The notes beneath the pieces are model-generated. The model was not told the DNA's origin and ran no database searches. It saw only the letters and a program-made list of their open reading frames with translations. Shown here piece after piece: positions 52,622 to 62,629 of a stretch of DNA of 64,000 bases (positions are counted from its first letter, which is position 1; each line of letters starts with the position of its first letter). The DNA lies in the NCBI RefSeq assembly GCF_001518015.1, contig NZ_LPUY01000008.1:1-64000 (forward strand). Direction: 5' to 3'. The position numbers and the translations under genes are program-made. Source of the DNA: Tritonibacter horizontis (lineage in GTDB: Bacteria; Pseudomonadota; Alphaproteobacteria; Rhodobacterales; Rhodobacteraceae).

Positions 52622-54790
52622 ATGACTTTCCAAGTTTCAATCCGAATTGCCATTTTGTCGATCGTTGGCCTGGCGGCAGCGATCATGTTCGCCCTCATCG
52701 GTCTGTCCTTTTATACCCATACTGAAAGAGACACTTTTCAAGCGAGAATCGAACGGATCGAACAGCTGGACGCGACGGTCGCGGAGTTGGAGATCTCATT
52801 CCTGCAGGCCCGTCGCGCGGAAAAAGATTTCCTGCTGCGTTTGGACGAAAAATTCATAGACCGCCACGCTCAGGTCATCGTCGACTTAAAAGACATCCTG
52901 GCATCCGCCAACGCGCAGATAGCGGCCTTGCCCGCTATCGCCGAAGATTTGGTTCAGCTGGAGGCATTGGAACCTGCAATCGACGACTACGCGGCAAGTT
53001 TTGCAGACGTGGTGGCCAGCTATCAAACGCTCGGATTTGACGAAACTCTGGGTCTGCAGGGCCAATTGCGACAGTCCGTTCATGAGGTCGAGGAAAGCCT
53101 TAAGGCAACGAGCTATCCTGAGTTGCAGGTCAAAATGCTGATGATGCGCCGACATGAAAAGGATTTCATCATGCGCGGCGATACCAAATACCTCGACCGG
53201 CTGAACGCCCGTGTTGAAGAGTTCCGCGCCTTCCCTGCCGCCTATTTCAACAGCGCCGCACAGCAAGCAGAAATTGATACCCTCCTTGGCCAGTATCAAT
53301 CCGCTTTTTCCTCCTTTGTCGAAGAGTCGCTTGCCGTCAGCGAGCTGACCAAAATCCTGTCAGCCCGTTATGCGGCGGCAGAACCCATGCTCAGTTCCTT
53401 GCGCGAGCAAATCAGCCAGCAGGCCAGAGAAATAGGGGCCCAATCCAGGGCCGCACAGCAAGATCTGGTGCAAAGATCCGCATTGGCCGGGGTCTGTGGA
53501 TTGCTCGTCTTTGTCCTGCTTGCGGTGATCTTGTCACAACGCATTGCCGGGCCCCTGCTGCGGGTCAAAACGGTTCTCGAACACATGATCGATGGTCGGT
53601 TTGACGAAGAACCCCCAAAATCATCCATTCGCGAAATCAAGGCGGTCTGCGTTGCGATTGAAAACTTCCGCCGGGCGCAGGTCGAAAAAGACCGCCTCTC
53701 CAGCGAGATTTCCAAAGTCATCAGCGCCTGTGCCGAAGGTGATTTTTCGCGACGCATCCAGATCCTGGACACCCAAAGCGACTTCGCGGTCCTGGGGCAC
53801 GGAATCAACTCCATCGGCGACGTGGTTCAAAAGGGGCTGAGTGACGTCCGTGAAACCGTAGACGCACTGGCACAGGGCGATTTGACAGAACGCATGCCTC
53901 CGGATCACAAGGGTGTTTTTGCTGAAATCTCGGTTGCGGTGAATACCCTTAGCTTGACGCTGACAGATGTCATCAAGCAATTGGCCGACAGCAGTATGAC
54001 CCTCAACAATACAGCCAATGAAATTGCGGCCGCAGCCCTGGAAGCGTCTAAACGAGGTGAAGATTCTGCCGCGTCTCTGGAAGAAACGGCCGGCGCTATT
54101 CAGGTCCTGACCAATGCTGTGAATGATACGGCCGGGAACTCCAAGCAAGCGCATGAATATGTTCAGGATGCGCAAACCCGTGTGACCTCCTCGCTTGCAG
54201 TGGCCGCGGAAACAACCGAGTCAATCAACCGGATCAAGGACGCCTCGGAAGCGATCAGCAAGATCACCGGCCTCATCGAAGGCATTTCGTTCCAGACCAG
54301 CCTGCTTGCGCTGAATGCCGGCGTTGAAGCCGCCCGCGCGGGGGAGGCCGGCGCAGGATTTGCCGTTGTCGCATCCGAAGTTCGCGCGCTTGCACAACGC
54401 TCTGCCACCGCCACTCAAGAGATCAACGAGCTCATCCGAGATTGCGGCATCGAGGTCCTCCAGGGGGTTGAACTCATGCGTCGTACCGGCAGTGAATTGG
54501 ATGCGATCAAGGACACTGTCGGAAGTATGGTTCTGATGATCGACCAAATCGCCGCAGCGGCCGTGGATCAGTCCAGCAGTTTGACCGAAGTCAATTCGGC
54601 GGTCACCCACCTCGATCAAGGGTCTCAACAAAACGCAGCGATGCTCGAAGAGACCGCAGCATCGACCCAACTCCTTCGGGACGAAGCGGCCAAGCTGGTT
54701 CAATCGGTCAAACGCTTCAAGATCGAAAAAGATAGCGACTCTGTTGCAAACCACGACACCTGGGAAGCCCCAACAGATCGCGTGGCCTGA
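52622..54790 (+). CDS. Methyl-accepting chemotaxis protein with HBM-like sensor domain
   Basis: This 722-residue transmembrane chemoreceptor has TM1 at about 8-31, a helical periplasmic sensor at about 32-285 and TM2 at about 287-306. HAMP and HAMP-like segments follow to about 440 (including EGDFSRRI and QGDLTERM), then the signalling domain. The sensor has the paired [10 protein letters not shown] and [13 protein letters not shown] motifs typical of helical bimodular (HBM) domains. The CheA/CheW-binding tip is [23 protein letters not shown], with Ser where Asn is usual in [18 protein letters not shown] is a methylation region. The ligand is unknown; organic acids are known for some HBM receptors. 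Confidence 0.92.
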   Translation: MTFQVSIRIAILSIVGLAAAIMFALIGLSFYTHTERDTFQARIERIEQLDATVAELEISFLQARRAEKDFLLRLDEKFIDRHAQVIVDLKDILASANAQIAALPAIAEDLVQLEALEPAIDDYAASFADVVASYQTLGFDETLGLQGQLRQSVHEVEESLKATSYPELQVKMLMMRRHEKDFIMRGDTKYLDRLNARVEEFRAFPAAYFNSAAQQAEIDTLLGQYQSAFSSFVEESLAVSELTKILSARYAAAEPMLSSLREQISQQAREIGAQSRAAQQDLVQRSALAGVCGLLVFVLLAVILSQRIAGPLLRVKTVLEHMIDGRFDEEPPKSSIREIKAVCVAIENFRRAQVEKDRLSSEISKVISACAEGDFSRRIQILDTQSDFAVLGHGINSIGDVVQKGLSDVRETVDALAQGDLTERMPPDHKGVFAEISVAVNTLSLTLTDVIKQLADSSMTLNNTANEIAAAALEASKRGEDSAASLEETAGAIQVLTNAVNDTAGNSKQAHEYVQDAQTRVTSSLAVAAETTESINRIKDASEAISKITGLIEGISFQTSLLALNAGVEAARAGEAGAGFAVVASEVRALAQRSATATQEINELIRDCGIEVLQGVELMRRTGSELDAIKDTVGSMVLMIDQIAAAAVDQSSSLTEVNSAVTHLDQGSQQNAAMLEETAASTQLLRDEAAKLVQSVKRFKIEKDSDSVANHDTWEAPTDRVA

Positions 54791-55027
54791 CAACGCCGAT
54801 CAACGGGCCGTGGAAATCCCGCCATTCCGGCAGATGTCGACGCCATGATCGGCTGTCGACGACTGGCGCATTACGTTAGACAGTGTCAACATCACGCAAA
54901 ATCAAGCGTCCGCCACACTGGGTAGATTGGGCTGGATCGCTCTGGAAAAACTCCGGCGACAGGTCCGGCATTTCCTACGAATTCATTTTATTAGAAGACG
55001 TTACTTACCACAGCTGGAAGAAGATTG

Positions 55028-55103
55028 TGGTGCCTCAAGAGGGACTCGAACCCCCGACCTTGTCCTTACGAAGGACTTGCTCTACCAGCTGAGCTATTGA
55101 GGC
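55028..55103 (-). tRNA. tRNA-Thr (anticodon CGT)
   Basis: This 76-base cloverleaf is encoded on the minus strand, with acceptor arms GCCTCAA/TTGAGGC, discriminator A and an encoded CCA. The D arm is GCTC/GAGC and the T loop is TTCGAGT. The anticodon loop TTCGTAA gives CGT, reading ACG. The anticodon stem has an A-A mismatch at its first pair (27-43). The flanking regions 54791-55027 and 55104-55312 contain no gene that I can support. Confidence 0.95.
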
Positions 55104-55312
55104 GGTGCCGCGACGGTTTAAACGCAACCTGCGATCCGTTCAAGTCAGTTTGACACCGGAACACAACAGGTTTTCTGTCGATACCGATACCAAAAACCAG
55201 CCGGATCAGACTGCTACAGGGGCTGTTGTGCCGGCGCGGCCTCGCATTTCGTTGCAGATCAGGGCGCGTGTCTCTTGTCGCGGACCGCCTGCAACGTCAC
55301 GAAGGCACTTGG

Positions 55313-56815
55313 CTACTTGATATCTTCTCCCGCCGTTGCGTCAGTATGTTCGGGGCCGTCCGGATTTGGTCCCACGGGCTGGGATGGCGCTGCCAGTTCT
55401 GGCTCGATAATTGTGAGCGGGCCGTGCCCGACCGACGCGGACGCGCCCGTCATCAAGGCCAACATCGCCGCGCCGGTTGCAGAGCTATATTCAGGTGTAT
55501 CCGGACGTCTCCAACTCAGCGTATCGAAACTTGCGCAATTCTCACAGACCGGCATCCAGTCGGCGTGAATGTGATTGCAACTGTCACACAGCCATTGCGG
55601 GCCGCGCGGTGCGCTCAGCGCTCGGGTCAGCCACCCCTGCACAAGCGCATCTGCGCCGCCCTCTCCCTTTTCAATCGCAGCCATCAAGGTCAGCGCGCGG
55701 GCGTCCGGTGCCCGATCCACGAGATCACCCAGCGCCCGGCGTGCTTCGGGAAAATCTTCAGCAACAATCAGAAGTTCAGCTCTGACGAGGCGTGTCTCAT
55801 CATGGTCCGGCTTCAACCGAAGCAACGGTTCAAAACGCTTGACCCGCTCACCGGGCGTTTCCATCGGTTCGATTTCCGCAAATGCATGGGCAAGGTCCGG
55901 ATGAGGCTGGGCCTCCCAGGCTTTTTTCAGGATCCGCACCGCGTTGCGGGGCTTGCCTTTGGCAATGTAGCCCCGCGCCGCCAGTGCTGCGGCCGGGACA
56001 AGATCGGGCGATAGCCGGTTCGCCTCGATCGCTTGGTCTTGTTGCTCTGGCGTTGCATCTTCCGCCAGAAGCGCCTTGGACGAGGACAGCGCCAGGACCG
56101 CATCGCGCCGTTTGAAAACCTCGCGTGGCAGGGTTCCGGTCTTGAGCTTTGTCGCCAGTGTTTGACGTGCGCCGGCCCAATCTTCTGCCTGAGCCTGCAA
56201 ACGCAGCAACGTATCTTGCACTTCCTCATGTTTGGGACGCAGGGCGAGCGCCTTCTCGGCCAATTGCCGGGCGGTCTCCGTATCCCCTTCCGACAGCTTT
56301 TGCTTCATGATGCCCCGCACCCCCACAAACCGGGTGGATTGATCCGACAACAGGCGTTTGTAGGCTTCGGACGCTCTGCGGGTGTCGCCCGCCATTTCGG
56401 CTGCCTGGGCCACCACCAAATCTGTAAGGGCTGGATCTTGCAGGTATTTCTCGGCGCGCGCGGCTTTGGATAGCGCGCTCCGGCCTTCACCAACAGCCAA
56501 GGCCATCAGACTATCAGCCAGGGCCTGGTAGCCGCGACGCTCCCGTCCTTTGTCGAAGTAGCGAGACAGCGCGGTCTCGTCCCCGTTCAGGAACCTCAAC
56601 GTCGCGAAAAGCAGCGACAGCAGTTTCAAAAACAACCATGTCAGCGCCATCAGACCAAGCAGCGCGAGGACAGAGGTCAATGCACCAAGCGTATATTCGG
56701 TGCCTGCGACGGTGACTTGGACCCCCCCCGCCGTTTCCATCAGGACGCCCGCGCCAAAGGCAAGGAGCGCGACGAGCGAAACAAAAACAAGTATCTTCAA
56801 CAATGACCAGAGCAT
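55313..56815 (-). CDS. hemY: HemY-type membrane TPR protein with C-terminal zinc ribbon
   Basis: This 500-residue inner-membrane protein has two N-terminal transmembrane helices (about 4-24, 43-70) forming the HemY_N region, and TPR-like helices from about 100 to 400. Near the C-terminus WLCDSCNHIHADWMPVCENC has four cysteines in two CxxC pairs, a zinc-ribbon or rubredoxin-like knuckle resembling that of LapB/YciM. It is named for the hem operon; this type is not protoporphyrinogen oxidase. It is encoded downstream of hemD and the mitofilin-like gene on the same strand, ten bases after the latter. Confidence 0.85.
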   Translation of the reverse strand: MLWSLLKILVFVSLVALLAFGAGVLMETAGGVQVTVAGTEYTLGALTSVLALLGLMALTWLFLKLLSLLFATLRFLNGDETALSRYFDKGRERRGYQALADSLMALAVGEGRSALSKAARAEKYLQDPALTDLVVAQAAEMAGDTRRASEAYKRLLSDQSTRFVGVRGIMKQKLSEGDTETARQLAEKALALRPKHEEVQDTLLRLQAQAEDWAGARQTLATKLKTGTLPREVFKRRDAVLALSSSKALLAEDATPEQQDQAIEANRLSPDLVPAAALAARGYIAKGKPRNAVRILKKAWEAQPHPDLAHAFAEIEPMETPGERVKRFEPLLRLKPDHDETRLVRAELLIVAEDFPEARRALGDLVDRAPDARALTLMAAIEKGEGGADALVQGWLTRALSAPRGPQWLCDSCNHIHADWMPVCENCASFDTLSWRRPDTPEYSSATGAAMLALMTGASASVGHGPLTIIEPELAAPSQPVGPNPDGPEHTDATAGEDIK

Positions 56816-56825
56816 GATGGCGTCC

Positions 56826-58088
<1,263 letters not shown>

Positions 58089-58139
58089 AGTGGCGTCCCC
58101 CGATTCCCCAAAACATACACGTCCCGATCATCTGCGACC

Positions 58140-58877
58140 CTAGTCGCCGGGCTGACCGGTCTCAACCCGCACGAAAGGCGCAGCAACGTCGCGCAGCAAC
58201 TCCGCCATCGCTATTGCTGTCGGAGCTTTACTTACGTGTACAGAGTGACTTTGCAAGCGCGGCAAAGCTTCGGCAACCGCATCGCTCATCGCAATCAGGA
58301 TCAAATGGGACATATCTGGACACAAGCTGACAAAATGCGCAGCTGTTCGCGGCGAAAAGAGAGGCACAATCAAAGGGATTTGGGCCGTTACCGCTGCCAT
58401 TGCCTCTGGTGTAAAATTTCTGAGCCTCTGCTGATAGATGACTTGGTCGTGACAATTCAGCCCGCTCTGCGCCAATCGCTGCGCAATCTTCCCTCGGGTG
58501 CATTCGCCATGAAGATGGATGAATTTTCCCACAGGGCGGTTCGTCAGGAACCAGTCTACCAGATCATCGGACTGTGCGCCCACATAGTCCGCAGCCCAGC
58601 CGGCAGCATGCGCGTATTCGGTGGTCCGACGCCCGACGCAAAATGCCTTTGGCCGCAGATTCGTTTTTTCGCTCGCCACGCGCACCCCTTCCCCAGAGGT
58701 GAAGATGACCGCAGAACATGCGTTCAAATCCAGACCATCCGCGACGGGAACAATGTCCAGCAGCGGCGACTGGATCACCGCGAGGCGGCTCAGCATATCT
58801 TCTGGCAGCAGACCCAGAAACCGGGTGTTCGCATCCCGAGGCCGGGTCATCAAAAGGGTGGCTCCGGTCCTCATCAC
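58140..58877 (-). CDS. hemD: Uroporphyrinogen-III synthase HemD
   Basis: This cytosolic enzyme of 245 residues inverts ring D of hydroxymethylbilane and closes the macrocycle in heme and bacteriochlorophyll synthesis. It shows the HEM4 pattern: MTRPRDANTRF near the N-terminus, AVIFTSGEGVRV, AFCVGRRTTEYAHAAGW and a late PLFSPRTAAHFVSL. Conservation is low in this family, but the hemD - mic60 - hemY order supports the call. It is divergent from tsaD, with 74 bases between the starts. Confidence 0.88.
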   Translation of the reverse strand: MMRTGATLLMTRPRDANTRFLGLLPEDMLSRLAVIQSPLLDIVPVADGLDLNACSAVIFTSGEGVRVASEKTNLRPKAFCVGRRTTEYAHAAGWAADYVGAQSDDLVDWFLTNRPVGKFIHLHGECTRGKIAQRLAQSGLNCHDQVIYQQRLRNFTPEAMAAVTAQIPLIVPLFSPRTAAHFVSLCPDMSHLILIAMSDAVAEALPRLQSHSVHVSKAPTAIAMAELLRDVAAPFVRVETGQPGD

Positions 58878-58951
58878 CTGTGCGCTCCCGGGATTGTTTG
58901 CGGCATCTCTAGGTGGTAGCCCCGCAACAAAAAGGATGCAACGATAGTCCC

Positions 58952-60049
58952 ATGACGCAAACGCTCACATTTCTCGGGCTGGAAAGCAGCTGTGACGACA
59001 CGGCGGCCGCTGTGGTGCGGCAATGTGGGACCGCTCCGGCCGAAATCCTGTCCTCTGTGGTCTTCGGTCAGACCGAGTTGCACAGCGCCTTTGGCGGCGT
59101 GGTTCCGGAAATCGCGGCACGGGCCCACGCAGAAAAGCTCGATACCTGTGTGCGTGATGCCCTGGTCCAGGCGGATCTGACGCTAGATGACCTGGACGCG
59201 GTGGCGGTGACGGCAGGTCCCGGACTTATTGGGGGTGTGTTGTCTGGCGTTATGTGCGCCAAGGGGATTGCTGTTGCCAAAGGCCTGCCATTGATTGGCG
59301 TCAACCACCTGGTCGGGCACGCGCTGACACCCCGTTTGACGGATGGGATAGACTATCCCTATCTCATGCTTCTTGTTTCGGGCGGGCACTGTCAGTATCT
59401 GATCGCGCGCGGGCCAGAAGATTTTACCCGGCTTGGCGGCACGATCGACGATGCCCCAGGCGAGGCATTTGACAAAACGGCACGGCTGCTTGGTTTGCCA
59501 CAACCGGGTGGACCTTCGGTTCAGGCCGCCGCTAAGCTGGGCGACCCCGACCGTTTTAAATTTCCGCGCCCATTGCTGAACCGACCGGATTGCAACCTTT
59601 CATTTTCGGGTCTGAAAACCGCGTTGATGCGCATGCGCGATCAGATCGTCGCCGAGCAGGGCGGGCTGACCCGAAAGGACAGAGCGGATCTTTGTGCCGG
59701 TTTTCAATCTGCGGTCGTCGATACGTTGATCAAGAAAACCGAACGTGCGTTAACCCTGTATCTGGCCGAAAGCCCGCGAAATCCGACCCTCGCCGTTGCG
59801 GGTGGTGTCGCTGCCAATACGGCGATACGAGAGGGTTTGATGACCCTTTGCGCCCAATTAGAGACTGATTTTCTCGCGCCGCCCCTCGCCTTGTGCACAG
59901 ATAATGCTGCAATGATTGCCTATGCCGGGATAGAACGGTTTCGCGCCGGCGCCCGTGATGGCATGGCGCTATCAGCACGCCCAAGATGGCCGTTGGACAA
60001 AACAAGCCCTGCCCTCCTCGGGAGTGGCAAGAAAGGTGCAAAAGCATGA
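58952..60049 (+). CDS. tsaD: tRNA N6-threonylcarbamoyladenosine transferase TsaD
   Basis: TsaD transfers the threonylcarbamoyl group to A37 of ANN-decoding tRNAs. This 365-residue protein has the ASKHA-fold N-terminus [15 protein letters not shown], the metal-binding histidines in [22 protein letters not shown] and the later [11 protein letters not shown]. The start at ATG 58952 matches homologues; the open frame extends upstream but is not family-like. The stop overlaps the gpsA start by four bases. Confidence 0.96.
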   Translation: MTQTLTFLGLESSCDDTAAAVVRQCGTAPAEILSSVVFGQTELHSAFGGVVPEIAARAHAEKLDTCVRDALVQADLTLDDLDAVAVTAGPGLIGGVLSGVMCAKGIAVAKGLPLIGVNHLVGHALTPRLTDGIDYPYLMLLVSGGHCQYLIARGPEDFTRLGGTIDDAPGEAFDKTARLLGLPQPGGPSVQAAAKLGDPDRFKFPRPLLNRPDCNLSFSGLKTALMRMRDQIVAEQGGLTRKDRADLCAGFQSAVVDTLIKKTERALTLYLAESPRNPTLAVAGGVAANTAIREGLMTLCAQLETDFLAPPLALCTDNAAMIAYAGIERFRAGARDGMALSARPRWPLDKTSPALLGSGKKGAKA

Positions 60050-61008
60050 GCGTCGCCGTGCTGGGTGCCGGTGCCTTTGGCACGGCGCTGGCAATCTCGC
60101 TGGCGAAAAAGGCACCGGTCACCCTGTGGTGTCGCAGCGAAGATCACGCCAACGATATGCGGATCAACCACGAAAACACACGCCGCCTTGCTGGTGCGCC
60201 ATTCCCAGATGCGCTGGCAATCACGTCGGCCCTGGATGACGTGCAGGACCATGAAACACTGCTGCTGGCAGTTCCCATGCAGCAAATCCGTCGCTTTCTG
60301 GAAGAGAACCAAACCCGGCTTCGACAAGCGCGTATCGTGGCCTGCTGCAAGGGGATTGAGCTGGACACCGGGCTTGGTCCGGCGTCGGTTATTCAGGACG
60401 TCCTGCCCCATGCGTCAGTGTCGCTCCTGACCGGTCCGAGTTTCGCCGCCGATATTGCGCGGGGATTGCCCACGGCCCTGACACTTGCCTGCGCCGATCG
60501 CGAACAGGGCACGGCGCATCAGACCGAACTGTCCACCGACAATCTGCGCCTCTATCGCACGACAGATCTGATCGGCGCCGAAATTGGTGGCGCGCTGAAG
60601 AACGTGATCGCCATCGCCTGTGGTGCCGTGATCGGTGCAAAACTGGGCAATAGTGCTCGGGCGGCTCTGATGACGCGGGGCTACGCGGAGATGCAGCGCC
60701 TTGCACTGGCTCGTGGCGCCCAACCAGAGACACTCGCGGGGCTGTCCGGCTTTGGCGACCTGGCGCTAACCTGCACCTCGGAACAATCTCGCAATTTCCG
60801 ACTCGGCCTCAGCCTTGGGCGCGGTGAGGAATTTGACCCCAGCGTGACAGTCGAAGGTGCCGCAACCGCGCGGGCCACCGCAAAAGCGGCTGCCATTGCC
60901 GGTCTTGATATGCCAATCACCCAAACGGTAACCAATTTGCTGGATCGACGGTTGACGATCGCCGAGGCTGCGGATCAATTACATAAAAGACCACTAAAAG
61001 AGGAATAA
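60046..61008 (+). CDS. gpsA: Glycerol-3-phosphate dehydrogenase (NAD(P)+) GpsA
   Basis: GpsA reduces dihydroxyacetone phosphate to sn-glycerol 3-phosphate for phospholipid synthesis. This 320-residue enzyme begins [20 protein letters not shown] (Rossmann GxGxxG). It has [18 protein letters not shown], the catalytic lysine in [13 protein letters not shown], and [12 protein letters not shown]. It overlaps tsaD by four bases and is followed by a YciI gene after one base. Confidence 0.96.
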   Translation: MSVAVLGAGAFGTALAISLAKKAPVTLWCRSEDHANDMRINHENTRRLAGAPFPDALAITSALDDVQDHETLLLAVPMQQIRRFLEENQTRLRQARIVACCKGIELDTGLGPASVIQDVLPHASVSLLTGPSFAADIARGLPTALTLACADREQGTAHQTELSTDNLRLYRTTDLIGAEIGGALKNVIAIACGAVIGAKLGNSARAALMTRGYAEMQRLALARGAQPETLAGLSGFGDLALTCTSEQSRNFRLGLSLGRGEEFDPSVTVEGAATARATAKAAAIAGLDMPITQTVTNLLDRRLTIAEAADQLHKRPLKEE

Positions 61009-61009
61009 A

Positions 61010-61282
61010 ATGCTCATTGCATTGATTGCACGCGACAAACCGGACCATTTGCAGACGCGTCTCGACAATCGCGCTGCCCATCTGACCTACCTCGAAGAAA
61101 CCGGTGTGGTAGCGCAGGCCGGACCGCTTCTGGATCAAGCCGGCGACATGGTTGGATCCTTGATTATCCTCGACGTGGAAGACATGGCCGCGGGCGAAGC
61201 CTGGGCAGCCAACGATCCCTACAACAAGGCCGGTCTGTTCGAAGCGGTAGAACTAATTACCTGGAAGCGAGTGATCGGCTGA
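61010..61282 (+). CDS. YciI-family protein
   Basis: This 90-residue protein has a ferredoxin-like alpha-beta fold of the YCII family. The conserved His/Asp pair appears as RAAHLTYLEETG and the C-terminal DPYNKAGLFEAVELITWKRVIG is typical. GAGGA lies upstream of ATG 61010. The biochemical role of most YciI proteins is unknown. It overlaps the next start by one base in the tsaD-gpsA operon. Confidence 0.88.
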   Translation: MLIALIARDKPDHLQTRLDNRAAHLTYLEETGVVAQAGPLLDQAGDMVGSLIILDVEDMAAGEAWAANDPYNKAGLFEAVELITWKRVIG

Positions 61283-61704
61283 TGTCCTATTGGTTGTTCA
61301 AGTCCGAACCCAATAACTGGGGCTGGAACGACCAGGTTGCCAGAGGCGACGAGGGCGAAGAATGGGACGGTGTCCGCAACTATCAGGCCCGCAATTTCAT
61401 GCGTGAGATGAAGCTGGGGGACCGGGGGTTTTTCTATCATTCGCTGAAGGAGAAATCCGTCGTCGGTATTGTAGAGGTTTGCGCCACCGCGCATCCAGAC
61501 AGCAAGACCGACGACGCCCGTTGGGAATGCGTGGATATCAAGGCGGTCAGACCCTTCACCAAGCCGGTTTCGCTGGACGAGATCAAAGCCAACGCCGCCC
61601 TGTCCGAGATGGTCCTGGTGAAAAACTCGCGCCTGTCGGTTCAACCGGTGACCGAGCAGGAATGGCGTGAAATCTGCAAAATGGGGCAGACAGAAGCCGA
61701 CTAG
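61282..61704 (+). CDS. EVE-domain protein
   Basis: This 140-residue PUA-like protein begins MSYWLFKSEPNNWGWNDQ. It includes the family segments WDGVRNYQARNFMREMKLGDRGFFYHS and GIVEVCATAHPDSKTDD. EVE domains are thought to bind modified nucleotides in DNA or RNA. It is the last gene of the tsaD-gpsA-YciI-EVE unit. There is no restriction or defence gene nearby, so a housekeeping RNA-linked role seems more likely than defence. Confidence 0.9.
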   Translation: MSYWLFKSEPNNWGWNDQVARGDEGEEWDGVRNYQARNFMREMKLGDRGFFYHSLKEKSVVGIVEVCATAHPDSKTDDARWECVDIKAVRPFTKPVSLDEIKANAALSEMVLVKNSRLSVQPVTEQEWREICKMGQTEAD

Positions 61705-62083
61705 CGCGACACTCTCACCCTATACCATTCGGGAGAATGGGGCGGAGATGGGGTCTACTCGAAGCGCGCCGGCCGCGCCCAACGCAGCTATTGTCGTCGG
61801 CATGGCCGACTATGGACTTCTGGCGTTTCTCTTGAGGCCTGCTGCAGGCATCTCGCGCGACAGACCCGACGGTGACGCAAAAGGCCGCAGACTAAACTGC
61901 GGCCTTTTTCCACTACGCCCACTCCCACATGTGCGTTCGAGATCAGCAAGAAACAATCTCTTCACTAAAATCTACGCTGAAGGTATCAGAACGAGCAAGT
62001 ATTTAACTTGTACAATATCTATAAAAGCCTACCCATCTCAGCTCTTGGTTGTAGATCAGGTGATTTGAGACACCACCGAGAGC
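61705..62083. other. Intergenic region after the EVE gene
   Basis: This 379-base gap between convergent genes holds the strong terminator at 61879-61909. An open frame runs across it, but the translation has no recognisable family, so I do not call a gene. Bases 61930-62070 are A+T-richer than their surroundings. Confidence 0.4.
61879..61909. terminator. Bidirectional terminator
   Basis: AAAAGGCCGCAG / CTGCGGCCTTTT (61879-61890 / 61897-61908) is a 12-bp perfect stem with loop ACTAAA and a final T-run. It lies between the EVE-domain gene and the convergent DUF2853 gene. Confidence 0.88.
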
Positions 62084-62425
62084 TCAGGCGTAATGCGCCT
62101 CTTTTCCAAAGTGCTTGGTCAACATGTAGTAGACGACAGCGCGATACTTGTTCCGCTCCGACTGGCCGTAGGTCTCAACCACTTTTGCAATGGCATCCAT
62201 CAGCTCTGGCCCATCCGAAAGGCCCAGTTTCTTGATGAGAAAATTGTTTTTCACCGTTTCCAGTTCGCCCGGCTGGCTCGATGCGACAGTAGACGCATCC
62301 GCGTTGTAGATGGCCGGTCCACAGCCGATTGTCACTTTTGTCAGCAGATCCATATCCGGCTCCATGCCGCATTTGGACTTCAGGTCATCTGCATATTGCG
62401 CAATCAACTCTTCACGCTTTCCCAT
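62084..62425 (-). CDS. DUF2853 family protein
   Basis: This small cytosolic protein of about 113 residues matches the conserved family closely: KREELIAQYADDLKSKCGMEPDMDLLTKVTIGCGPAIYNAD and NKYRAVVYYMLTKHFGKE. It starts at ATG 62425 with GGGAGA upstream; the frame is open further up, but that extension is basic and unlike the family. The function is unknown. It stands alone between two terminators. Confidence 0.85.
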   Translation of the reverse strand: MGKREELIAQYADDLKSKCGMEPDMDLLTKVTIGCGPAIYNADASTVASSQPGELETVKNNFLIKKLGLSDGPELMDAIAKVVETYGQSERNKYRAVVYYMLTKHFGKEAHYA

Positions 62426-62581
62426 TGTCTCACTCTCCCGTCTATCAAGCAGTCGCCCTTCTGGCGTATATTTCGGTAGTCTGACGGTACGGCGAATTCG
62501 GAGACGGACAAAGGATTTTCTGTCTTCAATCTGGACGGAGAAGCCGATGCGCAAAGTCACACCTTTTTATTCGCCATGAAA

Positions 62582-62605
62582 AAACCCGGCGCTAAGGCCG
62601 GGTTT
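62582..62605 (-). terminator. Terminator of ahcY
   Basis: AAACCCGGC / GCCGGGTTT (62582-62590 / 62597-62605) has a 6-base loop, and on the minus strand a TTTTTT run follows. It lies 24 bases after the ahcY stop. Confidence 0.85.
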
Positions 62606-62629
62606 AACACATTCAGTTCGTTCGCAAAT

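Noticed and set aside
61667-62068. Possible small gene after the EVE-domain gene
   Set aside because: The frame starts inside the EVE gene, runs through a strong terminator and has no similarity or codon pattern that I recognise.
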